DNA of 64,000 nt from Bifidobacterium psychraerophilum (GTDB taxonomy: Bacteria; Actinomycetota; Actinomycetes; Actinomycetales; Bifidobacteriaceae): the NCBI RefSeq assembly GCF_000741705.1, contig NZ_JGZI01000008.1:62001-126000 (forward strand). The letters run 5' to 3'. Numbering within the stretch: the stretch's first letter is position 1; each line of letters opens with the position of its first letter. Shown here one piece after another: positions 37,740-46,927 of the stretch. The notes beneath the pieces are model-generated. The model made no database searches, was not told where the DNA came from, and worked only from the letters and a program-made list of their open reading frames with translations. A program made the position numbers and the translations under genes.

Positions 37740-38687
37740 TTAATGTTGTTGCGGCTGCCAGCGCAGAGGCTTGATATGCCCTTCATAGAGCGGCAGCGGT
37801 ATCTCGGGATCATCAGGTCTGAACTGTTCCCAAAGCCGGTTGCTCCCTGCGGTGCCGATGCGTCGTACGCGACTGACCGCATCAAGATCGATGGTGTCGA
37901 TGAGGAGTTCCTCATCGCTGCCTTCGCTGTCGTGCAGAATCTCCCCCTCCGGGTCGACGAGCAGGGATTGGCCTACGCCCTGAGGTGCGGCTGCGTTCAC
38001 ACTGGCGACGAAGACCTGGTTCGTGATGGCCGTGGCCCGGGCGAGCACAAGCTCCTGCCTGCGATCCGGGGTTGTGGTGCGTACCAGATTGACGATGATG
38101 TCGGCACCGAGCCAGGCGACCTGCCGTGATAGTTCAGGAAACCATGCGTCGTAGCAGACCGTCAGTCCAAGGCGTCCTTTCCCCGGGATGTCAATCACGG
38201 TGAAGGAGTCGCCAGGTGTGTACCGCTCATATGGCCGCCAAGGGCAAATTTTGCGGTAGCTTCCGCTGAGTTCACCCGAGGGGGAGAACACGGCGGCCGT
38301 GTTGTAGATCCCACCCTCGGGATTGCGTTCGCAGAATGTTCCCGGGATGAGCCATATGCCGAGTTCCTTTGCCAGTTCCGCGCATCGTGCCGGCAGGGAA
38401 TCCGCTATGAACTCCGTCTCGCCGCCATTGGATTGCGGAATATCGACAGCGGCATCGAGTTGTGCCTGATTGGCCTCATCCTCGCCGGCTGTCCCGGTAC
38501 CGAAGAGATGCATTTCCGGGAAGGCCAGAAGATCGATCTTCTTCCCATCTCGGGCCGATGCCTCGCATATGGATCTCACGCTCTGGCAGAAATGATCGAA
38601 TGCCGAGGGATCGGAAAGCTCTAGTTGCGCGTATTGCGCCAAGGCGATGGTCAAGGTGCGTGCGTTCGTTGTCTCGCGTGCTGCCAT
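37740..38687 (-). CDS. Nitrilase-superfamily carbon-nitrogen hydrolase
   Basis: The 315-residue protein starts at the ATG at 38687 with an AAAGGA site; the longer open frame upstream is not coding-like. The Glu-Lys-Cys triad is complete: E58 in AFPEMH, K146 in YRKICPW, C178 in TVCYDAWFPE. Family members hydrolyse amides, N-carbamoyl groups or nitriles. Next to a putrescine-type importer, an N-carbamoylputrescine amidase or an omega-amidase is conceivable, but the residues around the active site were not matched to one subfamily. It is the first gene of the leftward operon and diverges from the PucR regulator. Confidence 0.8.
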   Translation of the reverse strand: MAARETTNARTLTIALAQYAQLELSDPSAFDHFCQSVRSICEASARDGKKIDLLAFPEMHLFGTGTAGEDEANQAQLDAAVDIPQSNGGETEFIADSLPARCAELAKELGIWLIPGTFCERNPEGGIYNTAAVFSPSGELSGSYRKICPWRPYERYTPGDSFTVIDIPGKGRLGLTVCYDAWFPELSRQVAWLGADIIVNLVRTTTPDRRQELVLARATAITNQVFVASVNAAAPQGVGQSLLVDPEGEILHDSEGSDEELLIDTIDLDAVSRVRRIGTAGSNRLWEQFRPDDPEIPLPLYEGHIKPLRWQPQQH

Positions 38688-38919
38688 CTCATATCCTTTG
38701 CCGTGAAGTGTTGAAATCGTCCCAGAAGCTTCGATCTGAAGCGTTGCTCTAAACGTAGAAGTACCCGAATGCAAGATATATGGCCTATTTGGATAAAATA
38801 TGGCTAATATATGTCCGTATAGTCCATGTTTCATCCTTGCGGTGGCATGCATCCCGTGATGTGGTGCCAAGCCCTGCGTCCTGGGATGTGATTCACATGG
38901 TCGAATCTTTGGGGGACAT
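38688..38919. promoter_or_regulatory. Divergent control region nitrilase / pucR with direct repeat
   Basis: A 232 bp A+T-rich spacer. A direct repeat lies at 38778-38788 (ATATGGCCTAT) and 38798-38808 (ATATGGCTAAT), 20 bp start to start, about two helical turns. It sits where an activator could act on both promoters. PucR is the obvious candidate binder. Confidence 0.5.
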
Positions 38920-40506
38920 ATGACGATTTCCTTACGGGGTCTGCTGGGCCAATCCGATCTTCATCTGGAGGTCGTCGTCGCAGGGCATCCCGAATCCGTT
39001 GATGCGCCGATATCATGGGTCCACTCCACCGAGCTCGCCGACCCGACCCCGTATCTTGAAGGCGGAGAGCTGATCCTGCTCACGGGGTTGGCCATGAAGG
39101 GGAATGAGGCCGATGAGGATCAGCGCCAATACGCCAGAAGATTGGTGAAGGCGGGCGTCCGGGGGATCGGCTTCGGTGTGGGGGTCAGACACCGCGAAAT
39201 TCCCGCATGGCTCATCGAGCAATGTGAGCGCTACGGACTGCCGCTGTTCGCCGTGCCGGCGCCCACGCCATTCATAGCCATCACCAAAGCGGTGTCCAGA
39301 AAGCTCACGGATGAAAGACAGCGCGGTTTCACGCGCTCGTATCATGACCAGCGGCAGCTGATGCGTTCCGTGCACACCCTGTATCCGGTCAGTTCGATCG
39401 TTTCCAAACTGGCCGAAATCGTCGGCGGATGGGCGGCGCTGATCAATCCGGCAGGAACGGTGATCGAATCCTCGCATCGTTTTCTTCCCGTTGAGATCAG
39501 CGCCCTCGGCGATGCCCTGACCTTCAGCGTCCTGGGCGAGGCCAAATTCATGAATGTCAAAGGATATGACGTCGCCGTATTCCATGTCGCATCACCGGCG
39601 GGTGATACCTTGGGATATCTTGTCGCCGGGAGGAAAGGGTCCACCGGTTCCCTGAACCACACCCCCGTCGCGGCGGCGGTATCCCTGCTGTCACTGGCGA
39701 TCAGCCGTTCGACCGACGCGAACAGGGTGCTCTCGCGCTTGAGGGCTTCGATGGTCCGCAGATGTCTTGAGGGCCGTGCGAATTCAGTGCGCCCATATGC
39801 CCACGATCTCTGGGACGGGATGCCTGCCGAGCCCCTGTGCGCGATGCGTCTGGTCGGGGATATGAATGCCTTGGAGGCAGCGCAACGGCTCGTTGAGCCT
39901 TTCCGAAAATCACTGGTCAAGAACCTCAATCCAGTGGTATTCGGCATGGTCGAGGACGATCTGTGGGTTATCGTCTCGCAATCGAATGCGACGGAATGGG
40001 TGAATCAGCTCAGCAGGGACAGTGGTGTCGTGCTTGGTGTCTCTTCCGGATCGACCTGGTATGACATGGCGCGGGCCAGACACGAAGCGTACCAGGCCGC
40101 GGCGGAGGCGAAGACGACAGGTGCGGCGAGCATGCAGTACGGGCAGGGCAGTGGTGCGGGGGCTCTGGAAAACATGCTTGAGCCCTCCCTGCTCCGAGCG
40201 TTCGCGGACCTCAAACTCGCACCCCTTCGAAATGTGGTCTTCAATCTGTCGACCGGGCCGCATGCGAACCGCGAAGCGGGTGATGGCGCGGATACGTTGA
40301 GCGTGGGGGCGATCGATGTATTGCGTGCATGGATCGAGGCGCGTGGAACGATGGAGGAAGCCGCCAGGAAACTCGAGATTCACAGACATACGATGAGCAA
40401 ATACATGACCAGGATCGCCAGGTTGCTCGCGGTCGATCTGCAGGATCCCGGCACTGTGGCCGAGTTATGGTTCGCATGCAGGTACGCCAGACCGGATGAG
40501 GCGTAG
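38920..40506 (+). CDS. PucR-family transcriptional regulator
   Basis: A 528-residue regulator with the PucR N-terminal sensor domain (about 1-125; WVHSTELADPTPYLEGGELILLTG is characteristic, here cited by its span 33-56). A GGDEF-like middle follows, and a C-terminal helix-turn-helix of the PucR type near 470-505 (AAARKLEIHRHTMSKYM region). Family members activate purine, GABA, proline or polyamine catabolic genes when substrate is present. Its place between the divergent nitrilase operon and the aldehyde dehydrogenase gene makes it the likely regulator of the whole island. Confidence 0.88.
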   Translation: MTISLRGLLGQSDLHLEVVVAGHPESVDAPISWVHSTELADPTPYLEGGELILLTGLAMKGNEADEDQRQYARRLVKAGVRGIGFGVGVRHREIPAWLIEQCERYGLPLFAVPAPTPFIAITKAVSRKLTDERQRGFTRSYHDQRQLMRSVHTLYPVSSIVSKLAEIVGGWAALINPAGTVIESSHRFLPVEISALGDALTFSVLGEAKFMNVKGYDVAVFHVASPAGDTLGYLVAGRKGSTGSLNHTPVAAAVSLLSLAISRSTDANRVLSRLRASMVRRCLEGRANSVRPYAHDLWDGMPAEPLCAMRLVGDMNALEAAQRLVEPFRKSLVKNLNPVVFGMVEDDLWVIVSQSNATEWVNQLSRDSGVVLGVSSGSTWYDMARARHEAYQAAAEAKTTGAASMQYGQGSGAGALENMLEPSLLRAFADLKLAPLRNVVFNLSTGPHANREAGDGADTLSVGAIDVLRAWIEARGTMEEAARKLEIHRHTMSKYMTRIARLLAVDLQDPGTVAELWFACRYARPDEA

Positions 40507-40565
40507 GCCCCGCCGGTCGCCCATGTGTAACATGGCGGTGATAAGCAAGGGATAGCATGCCAAGA

Positions 40566-40604
40566 CATACGATTATCGAAGCAAAATATAGATTTTCATA
40601 CGAT
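40566..40604. promoter_or_regulatory. Direct repeat in the promoter of the aldehyde dehydrogenase gene
   Basis: CATACGAT occurs at 40566-40573 and 40597-40604, 31 bp start to start (about three helical turns), in A+T-rich DNA ending 45 bp before the gene. It is a candidate activator site. The word differs from the repeat upstream of pucR. Confidence 0.4.
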
Positions 40605-40648
40605 ATACAACAAATATTCCGAATTGCACTCAGATAAGGGGATCACTG

Positions 40649-42001
40649 ATGTCTCAGTATGCAGTCACCAATCCAGCGACCAACCTCGTTGAGGAAACTT
40701 TTGAATCATGCACGGATCAGGATATCGAGAATGCACTTGATGCCGCTGCCCAAGCCTATGCGCAGTGGGGACGTCGGACATCCAAAAGCGAACGTGCGGA
40801 TCTGCTGGCGAAGGTCGCGGACATCTACATGGATCGTCAGGAGGAACTGGCCACGATTATCAACCACGAGATGGGCAAAAGCATGGAGGAATCCCGTGGC
40901 GAGGTCGAATTCGCCAGCGAGATCTATCGCTACTATGCCCGCAATGGCGTCGCCTTCCTTGAGGACGAGCCTATAGATCGGGTTTCGGAGGGCTCCGCCG
41001 TGCTGCGCAAAATGCCGATCGGCGTACTGATGGGGGTCATGCCCTGGAATTACCCCTATTACCAGGTGGCGCGCTTTGCCGGGCCGAATCTGATGTTGGG
41101 GAACACGATACTGCTGAAACATGCTTCGATGTGCCCCAAGTCGGCGAAGGTCATGGGGGAGATATTCCTTGAGGCCGGCTTCCCGGTCGGGGCCTACACG
41201 AATGTCTTCGCCAGTTTCGAGCAGGTCAACACGATCATTGCGGACCCGCGTGTCCGAGGCGTCTCATTGACCGGCTCCGAGCGGGCCGGCGTGAAGATAG
41301 CGCAGGAGGCCGGTGCGAATCTGAAGAAGGTGGTGTGCGAACTCGGGGGCAACGACCCCTTCATCGTCCTGGGTGCGGAGGATCTCGACGATGTCGTCGA
41401 GGCCGCCGTCGTCGGCCGCTTCGAAAATGTGGGTCAGGTATGCAATGGGGCCAAGCGATTCATCATCCTTGACTCCCTGTATCAGGAATTCCTCGGCAAA
41501 TTCAAGGATGCCGCCAGCAAGGTGACGCTGGCCCCCATGTGCTCCCTTGCCGCCGCCGAGCATCTCAGCGCACAGGTGCACCATGCCTTGGACGAAGGGG
41601 CGAAGCTCGAACTCGGCAGTGCCGAGAATGACGGCGCATACTTCCAGCCGACGATTCTGACGGACATCCCTCAGGGGGCATCCGTCCGGTATGAGGAATT
41701 CTTCGGGCCGGTGGCGCAGTTCTACTCGGTGGCTTCGGAGCAGGAGGCTGTCGAGCTTGCCAACGACACCCCTTACGGGCTTGGTTCCTATGTGTTCAGC
41801 GCCGATCGCGAGCAGGCCTTGCGGGTGGCTGATGCATTGGAGGCCGGTATGACCTACATCAATGAAGCGGGTGCTGATTCCGCGGAGCTGCCCTTCGGAG
41901 GGGTCAAGAATTCAGGTTTCGGACGTGAGATGGGATCGCTGGGAATCACGGAATTCGTCAATATGAAGCTGGTGACCAGCCGGGAGGACCGTGCCTTCTG
42001 A
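40649..42001 (+). CDS. gabD: NAD(P)-dependent succinate-semialdehyde-type dehydrogenase
   Basis: Oxidises an aldehyde to the acid, here probably succinate semialdehyde to succinate and perhaps 4-aminobutanal to GABA. The 450-residue length fits the shorter Sad/YneI-like group. The catalytic Glu231 is in CELGGNDPF and the nucleophile Cys265 in GQVCNGAKR. MPWNYPYYQ near 131-139 is the usual cofactor-side motif. AAGGGGATCACTG supplies a ribosome site. It stands alone between pucR and a convergent Lrp gene and has its own A+T-rich promoter. The symbol reflects predicted role, not a proven orthology. Confidence 0.82.
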   Translation: MSQYAVTNPATNLVEETFESCTDQDIENALDAAAQAYAQWGRRTSKSERADLLAKVADIYMDRQEELATIINHEMGKSMEESRGEVEFASEIYRYYARNGVAFLEDEPIDRVSEGSAVLRKMPIGVLMGVMPWNYPYYQVARFAGPNLMLGNTILLKHASMCPKSAKVMGEIFLEAGFPVGAYTNVFASFEQVNTIIADPRVRGVSLTGSERAGVKIAQEAGANLKKVVCELGGNDPFIVLGAEDLDDVVEAAVVGRFENVGQVCNGAKRFIILDSLYQEFLGKFKDAASKVTLAPMCSLAAAEHLSAQVHHALDEGAKLELGSAENDGAYFQPTILTDIPQGASVRYEEFFGPVAQFYSVASEQEAVELANDTPYGLGSYVFSADREQALRVADALEAGMTYINEAGADSAELPFGGVKNSGFGREMGSLGITEFVNMKLVTSREDRAF

Positions 42002-42039
42002 TCGGGGCCGGTCTGGGGTCTGCCGAGGCGTGCCCGGAT

Positions 42040-42507
42040 TTACCACACGCCCCAGTCGTAGCGCTGCATCTCCAGGCGCATGTAGGTGAAGAGTTCGGTT
42101 CTGGCGATGCCGTCGATTTTACGGATGTGCCTGTTCACCACTTCGAGCATGCTTTCGTCATCCTCGCTGAACAGCTCGGCGAGGATGTCATACCGTCCCG
42201 TCGTGATGACGATGTAGTCGATCTGGCGGATATCCCGTAGCTGTCTGGCCACATATTCGATGTCCCCATTAACGGTGATGCCGACCATGGCCTGTCTTTT
42301 GTACCCCAGTTCCAGGGGGTTCGTGACGGCGACGATCTGCATCAGGCCTTCATCGATCATCTTCTGGACACGAAGCCTGACGGCCGCCTCCGAAAGGCCA
42401 ACCGCCTTACCGATGGAGACATACGAACGTCGTCCATCCTCCTGCAGTTGAACCATGATCTTCTTATTGATTGCATCGAGCTGTGGGCGCTCGCCTCGTG
42501 ATTCCAT
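42040..42507 (-). CDS. Lrp/AsnC-family transcriptional regulator
   Basis: A 155-residue protein with an AsnC-type helix-turn-helix (DAINKKIMVQLQEDGRRSYVSI..., about 11-30, then VGLSEAAVRLRVQKM) and a RAM ligand-binding domain (GRYDILAELF near 113). The start at 42507 gives the standard length; the upstream part of the open frame has no family likeness. No ribosome site is visible before this ATG, and TACGAT lies 9-14 bp upstream, so a leaderless message is possible. It is divergent from potABCD and likely senses an amino acid or polyamine-derived effector. Confidence 0.87.
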   Translation of the reverse strand: MESRGERPQLDAINKKIMVQLQEDGRRSYVSIGKAVGLSEAAVRLRVQKMIDEGLMQIVAVTNPLELGYKRQAMVGITVNGDIEYVARQLRDIRQIDYIVITTGRYDILAELFSEDDESMLEVVNRHIRKIDGIARTELFTYMRLEMQRYDWGVW

Positions 42508-42764
42508 AGCGCATATCGTACCAATCTGAAGCGGTCGGAAGGGTTTCCACACGCCAGTACGGGCATGATTGCCGGGAAATCCGATGGTTGCGAGATCGGA
42601 TACTCCGAATACGGATTCTTCCCCATCGCTATATACATTATGGAAACCTTCAATTAATCTCATTTACACGCATGAAATCAAAAGAAATTTAGTATATGAC
42701 CACTAATTAAGTCATAAATATTTAAAAAGGCTTTCTAAACAGCAAGTCCAAAAGGGGGGTGGAT
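42508..42764. promoter_or_regulatory. Divergent control region lrp / potA with inverted repeat
   Basis: 257 bp, very A+T-rich from 42640 onward. TATGAC at 42695-42700 and GTCATA at 42711-42716 form an inverted repeat with a 10 bp A+T-rich spacer (CACTAATTAA), 48 bp before potA. This is a candidate Lrp operator. Confidence 0.5.
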
Positions 42765-43841
42765 ATGCCTAATGCTGAAGTACTGACCATCAATGCAGCG
42801 GACAAGACTTTCACCACACGTTCAGGCGAAAGCATTCACGCCATCGACAATGTGAGCATCGAGATACAGCCCGGTGAATTCTTCATACTGCTCGGTCCTT
42901 CGGGCTGTGGGAAGACCACCCTGCTTCGTGCGCTCGCGGGTCTTGAGGAACTCGACAGCGGGGAGATATACCTGGGCGATCAGCGCCTGGACGTGCTCCC
43001 ACCTCACCGGAGGCCGGTGAACACGGTGTTTCAGAGCTACGCCTTGTTCCCGCACCTGAGCGTCGAGGAGAATGTCGCCTTCGGGCTGCAAATGGACAAA
43101 TTGTCGAAACGGGAAACGGCGGACAGGGTCCACGAGATGCTTGATCTGGTTCATCTCTCGCAGAAGGCCAGCAGCCGGCCCTCGGAGCTCTCCGGCGGTC
43201 AGCAGCAACGCATCGCCCTGGCCCGGGCACTCGCGAAAAGCCCCAAGGTGTTGCTGCTTGACGAATCGCTTTCGGCCCTGGACTTCAAACTCAGGCGCGA
43301 GATGCAGGATGAGCTCAAGAGTATTCAGCGGCATACCGGCATCACTTTCATATTCGTGACCCACGATCAGGAGGAAGCCTTGTCGATGGGGGATCGCATC
43401 GCGGTGTTCAGCCAGGGCAAACCTTCCCAGATCGGTACGGCACAGGATATCTATGATGCCCCGAAGACCCGCTTCGTAGCCGATTTCATCGGTGACATCA
43501 ACTTTTTCGAGGGCACGCTCGCGCAGGATGGCGTGGTGGAAAGCAACAATGCGCGCCTGAAGCTCAGTGAGGATGCCGCATCCGTGGGTGTCGGCAGTGC
43601 GGTCACAGTTGCGGTGCGGCCGGAGAATATGCGTCTGGAAGAGCCACGCGAAGGCCTGCTGCAAGGCACGTTGACGTCAAAGGTGTATATGGGGACCGAC
43701 ATCAGGTGCCACGTGCGGCTCGCCTCCGGGGGGCACGTGCTGCTCCGCGTCCCACCGGCCCTGCAATACGGCCGCTTCACCGAGGGATCCCAGGTGTCGA
43801 TAGCCGTGGATCCCAAACACACCCGGATCGTGGAAGGCTAG
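42765..43841 (+). CDS. potA: Polyamine ABC transporter ATP-binding protein
   Basis: Energises import of putrescine/spermidine. The 358-residue protein has Walker A GPSGCGKTT near 43-51, signature LSGGQQQR near 143-150, the switch histidine in THDQEEAL, and a C-terminal TOBE-like domain. Walker B reads LLLDESLSALD where importers of this family normally have DEPLSALD. The ATG at 42765, six bases after AGGGGGG, is preferred to the GTG at 42759. First gene of potABCD plus an aminotransferase. Confidence 0.9.
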   Translation: MPNAEVLTINAADKTFTTRSGESIHAIDNVSIEIQPGEFFILLGPSGCGKTTLLRALAGLEELDSGEIYLGDQRLDVLPPHRRPVNTVFQSYALFPHLSVEENVAFGLQMDKLSKRETADRVHEMLDLVHLSQKASSRPSELSGGQQQRIALARALAKSPKVLLLDESLSALDFKLRREMQDELKSIQRHTGITFIFVTHDQEEALSMGDRIAVFSQGKPSQIGTAQDIYDAPKTRFVADFIGDINFFEGTLAQDGVVESNNARLKLSEDAASVGVGSAVTVAVRPENMRLEEPREGLLQGTLTSKVYMGTDIRCHVRLASGGHVLLRVPPALQYGRFTEGSQVSIAVDPKHTRIVEG

Positions 43842-43844
43842 CCT

Positions 43845-44792
43845 ATGGCTGCACCAACTGCGCGGCCCCTCAAGCGAAGGGGCGGAAAAGCGAAAGCCGG
43901 CGTCGCGAAACCGGGACGGATCTCGGGCATCTTCGCATTCCCGGCCTTGCTGGTCTCCCTGGTCTTCACCCTCGGTCCCATTGCGGTCATCGCCGCGTTC
44001 TCCTTCATGACCCAGCCCGAAAAAGGCGGAGGCGTGGTGTTCGCCTTCTCCACCGCCGGGTGGAAGCAGTTCCTCTTCTCCGAGGACTTCTTCGGCAATG
44101 TGAGTTTCGATTCCCGATACCTGCAGGTGTTCGGTACCGGACTGTGGCAGGCTCTGCTGACGACGGTGGTGTGCATCGCGCTGGCATTCCCGATCGCGGT
44201 GTGGATGGCGATGAAAAGCGAGAAAACGCAGCGCGCCCTCCTGCTGTTCATCATGATTCCCTTCTGGACCAACCTGCTGGTGCGGACCTATGCCTGGATT
44301 CTGATGTTCAACGAGAACGGTTCGGTCAATACCGTGCTTGAGGCGATAGGAATCGGCAAGAAGACACTGCTCTACACGCCCTTCGCCTCAGCCGTGGGTC
44401 TGATCTACACCTTCCTTCCCTATGCCATACTCCCCTTGTATTCGGCGGTCGCCGGATTCGATTTCCGTTTGGTGGAGGCCGCCTACGATCTGGGTGCGAC
44501 CAAAGGAGTGGTGATTCGCAGGATTCTGTGGCCATCGGTCAGTGGTGGGGTGCTCTCCGCAATCGCGCTTCTCTTCGTGCCGGCCTTTGGATCCTATATC
44601 CAACCGGTGCTGCTCGGTGGTGGAAAGGTGCTGATGCCGGGCAACCTCATCGCTTCGCAGTATGCCGAGGCGCGTAACTGGCCCTTCGGCTCGGTGCTCT
44701 CGCTGATCGTGCTGTTGCTCACCCTGCTGGGGGCGGGGCTGGTGACGGTATGGGCGAAGCGGTCAAGCCAGAAAGTGAGTCTATCCATATGA
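43845..44792 (+). CDS. potB: Polyamine ABC transporter permease PotB-type
   Basis: One of two membrane subunits. The 315-residue protein has about six helices after a basic 28-residue N-terminus. The EAA loop that contacts PotA is visible in VEAAYDLGATKGVVIRRI near 208-225. It starts 3 bp after potA with a GGAAGG site, and its TGA overlaps the next ATG. Confidence 0.9.
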   Translation: MAAPTARPLKRRGGKAKAGVAKPGRISGIFAFPALLVSLVFTLGPIAVIAAFSFMTQPEKGGGVVFAFSTAGWKQFLFSEDFFGNVSFDSRYLQVFGTGLWQALLTTVVCIALAFPIAVWMAMKSEKTQRALLLFIMIPFWTNLLVRTYAWILMFNENGSVNTVLEAIGIGKKTLLYTPFASAVGLIYTFLPYAILPLYSAVAGFDFRLVEAAYDLGATKGVVIRRILWPSVSGGVLSAIALLFVPAFGSYIQPVLLGGGKVLMPGNLIASQYAEARNWPFGSVLSLIVLLLTLLGAGLVTVWAKRSSQKVSLSI

Positions 44793-45712
44793 GTGAAAAC
44801 GCAAGGAATATGGTGAGGGACACCGCTACGGCACATTCGTCACGAAAGGCCTCCCCACGGCGGTCTGCCACGGCTGTCCCCGCAGGAACGCGTCCTGCCC
44901 AAACAGCGCCGAAGCAACCGTGGTTCAGGCGTGATCCACTCAAACGATTCCCGGGATTTGGTTTCATCAGCGTCATGGTGATGGCTTTCCTCTATCTGCC
45001 GATGCTGATCGTCGTTGTCTATTCCTTCAATGGCGGCAATCAGGCGTTGCTGTGGAAAGGCTTTTCGCTGCGCTGGTACGCCCAGGTCTTCACCAGTGAG
45101 GCGATTATCGATGCCACGCTGGTCTCGCTTAAAGTCGCTGTCATCGCGACGGTCGTCTCAACGGTGCTCGCACTGGCCTTCGTCCTCTCCGCGGAGAAAC
45201 TTTCCCGTGCTGGCAATACGATGGCCTCCCTGCTCCTGGACGCCCCGATCGTGATCCCTGAAATCGTGATGGGCGTTGCGACGCTCTCCTTCATCCGGCT
45301 CCTGGGCATGAGTCCGGGCTTCTGGCCGCTGGTGTTCGCACATGTGACATTCTGCATTCCTTTCGTGCTGATGCCGCTGCGCGCCAGACTGCAGAATCTC
45401 GACCCGGCCATTACCGAGGCCGCCGCCGATCTTGGCGCATCCAACGCCACCATCATCGCCAGGATTCAGCTGCCCTTGCTGATGCCGGGGATCCTCTCCG
45501 GCGCATTGATGGCATTCGTGACATCCCTGGACGATTTCATGATCTCGAATTTCCTCACATCGGCAGGATCAACGACCTTGCCGATCTACATCTTCGGACT
45601 GATACGAAAAGGAATCAACCCTTCACTCAATGTTGTGGCGACACTGCTGCTGATGCTGGCGATCGTGATCGCGGTCGGTACGTCACTGATGCAACGCAAG
45701 GAGGACGCATGA
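44789..45712 (+). CDS. potC: Polyamine ABC transporter permease PotC-type
   Basis: The second membrane subunit, 307 residues, starting at the ATG overlapping the potB stop. An unusually long hydrophilic N-terminus of about 50 residues (basic, Ser/Ala-rich) precedes the first helix. The EAA loop is TEAAADLGASNATIIARIQL near 209-228. DDFMISNF near 250 is typical of PotC. The stop overlaps the potD ATG. Confidence 0.9.
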   Translation: MSENARNMVRDTATAHSSRKASPRRSATAVPAGTRPAQTAPKQPWFRRDPLKRFPGFGFISVMVMAFLYLPMLIVVVYSFNGGNQALLWKGFSLRWYAQVFTSEAIIDATLVSLKVAVIATVVSTVLALAFVLSAEKLSRAGNTMASLLLDAPIVIPEIVMGVATLSFIRLLGMSPGFWPLVFAHVTFCIPFVLMPLRARLQNLDPAITEAAADLGASNATIIARIQLPLLMPGILSGALMAFVTSLDDFMISNFLTSAGSTTLPIYIFGLIRKGINPSLNVVATLLLMLAIVIAVGTSLMQRKEDA

Positions 45713-46845
45713 AGAACAATGCCCGTGGACGATTACATCAAGCGCTGGCACGAGGCGGGGGTATGGCGGCGGTCATCGCGCTCGCACTGCCGCTGGCGGC
45801 ATGCTCGGGGGGTGTGGGGGCGGTGGATGAGGCCTCAACCTCCTCCGCTTCGGGAAAGTACGTGGAGGCGAGCAGCGGAGAAGTGCACCTGTATACATGG
45901 TCGGACTACTTCCCCGACTCCCTGGCCAAGAAGTTCAAGGAGGATACGGGGATCAGCCTTTCCATCGACTACTTCGACTCGAACGAAACCCTGCAAGGCA
46001 AGTTGCAGGCGACCGGAGGGGCCGGGTATGACGTGGTGGTGCCATCCGATTACATGGTGCAGATGCTTGCCGATGAACATCTGCTGCTGAATTTCGATGC
46101 AACCTCACTGCCTAATTTCAAGAACATCGAAACCAGCTTCAGAAAACCATATTATGACAAGAAGAACGCCTATTCGGTCCCCTATATGTATGGAACGACC
46201 GGTTTCGCCTACGATTCGAGCAAAATAGATGCCGCCGATGCGCCGACCTCGTGGAAGGATTTCTTCAATCCTCCGTCCTCGGCCGGGCCGATCCAGCTGC
46301 TTGCCGATCAGACCGATGTGATCAACGCCGCTTTGCGTTCCATAGGTGCCGAACCCTGCACCAGCGACCCCTCCGAGCTGCAGGCCGTGCAGGATCTGCT
46401 CACCTCATTCAAAAGCAAGGTCGGGGTCATCAGCTCGGATAACATCGTCGATCGCCTGAGCGCCGGCGAAGAGGCAATGGGCATGATCTGGAATGGCGAT
46501 GCCCACCGGGTCAAAGAGAATCTGTCAAGCATGGTGTACGTGTATCCGGAGGAGGGCCTCACCCGTTTCGAAGACAATCTGGTGATTCCCTCGGGTGCCA
46601 AGAACGTCGATCAGGCGAAAACCTTCATCAACTGGATGCTTGAACCTGAGCATATGGCCGAAGCCTCGAATTACACGGGCTTCAACTCGGGAATCACCGG
46701 CGTGGACGAGTTGCTGAGCGATTCGATGAAAAACGATCCGGCGATCGTGCCTCCCTCCGATTACGACAAGGCGGAGGTGGTCCAGACCTGTTCCAATGAC
46801 GTGGTCAATAAATACACCAAGATCTGGGAGAGCTTCAAAAGCTGA
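45709..46845 (+). CDS. potD: Polyamine ABC transporter substrate-binding lipoprotein
   Basis: An extracellular lipid-anchored binding protein of 378 residues. A basic start, a hydrophobic stretch and the lipobox LAAC (lipidated C32) form a lipoprotein signal. Mature sequence HLYTWSDYFPDSLAKKF and DVVVPSDYMVQ is typical of PotD/PotF putrescine-spermidine binders. Aromatic and acidic residues expected in the pocket (W, Y, D in TWSDYF; NGDAH) are present. The exact polyamine cannot be told. Confidence 0.88.
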   Translation: MKNNARGRLHQALARGGGMAAVIALALPLAACSGGVGAVDEASTSSASGKYVEASSGEVHLYTWSDYFPDSLAKKFKEDTGISLSIDYFDSNETLQGKLQATGGAGYDVVVPSDYMVQMLADEHLLLNFDATSLPNFKNIETSFRKPYYDKKNAYSVPYMYGTTGFAYDSSKIDAADAPTSWKDFFNPPSSAGPIQLLADQTDVINAALRSIGAEPCTSDPSELQAVQDLLTSFKSKVGVISSDNIVDRLSAGEEAMGMIWNGDAHRVKENLSSMVYVYPEEGLTRFEDNLVIPSGAKNVDQAKTFINWMLEPEHMAEASNYTGFNSGITGVDELLSDSMKNDPAIVPPSDYDKAEVVQTCSNDVVNKYTKIWESFKS

Positions 46846-46927
46846 CCCGATGTGATTGCCGCTGCCGCAGGCCGGACAGCAGCATATAAAACCAACAGAC
46901 GCAGGCCGGTCACTATGGAGAACAATA

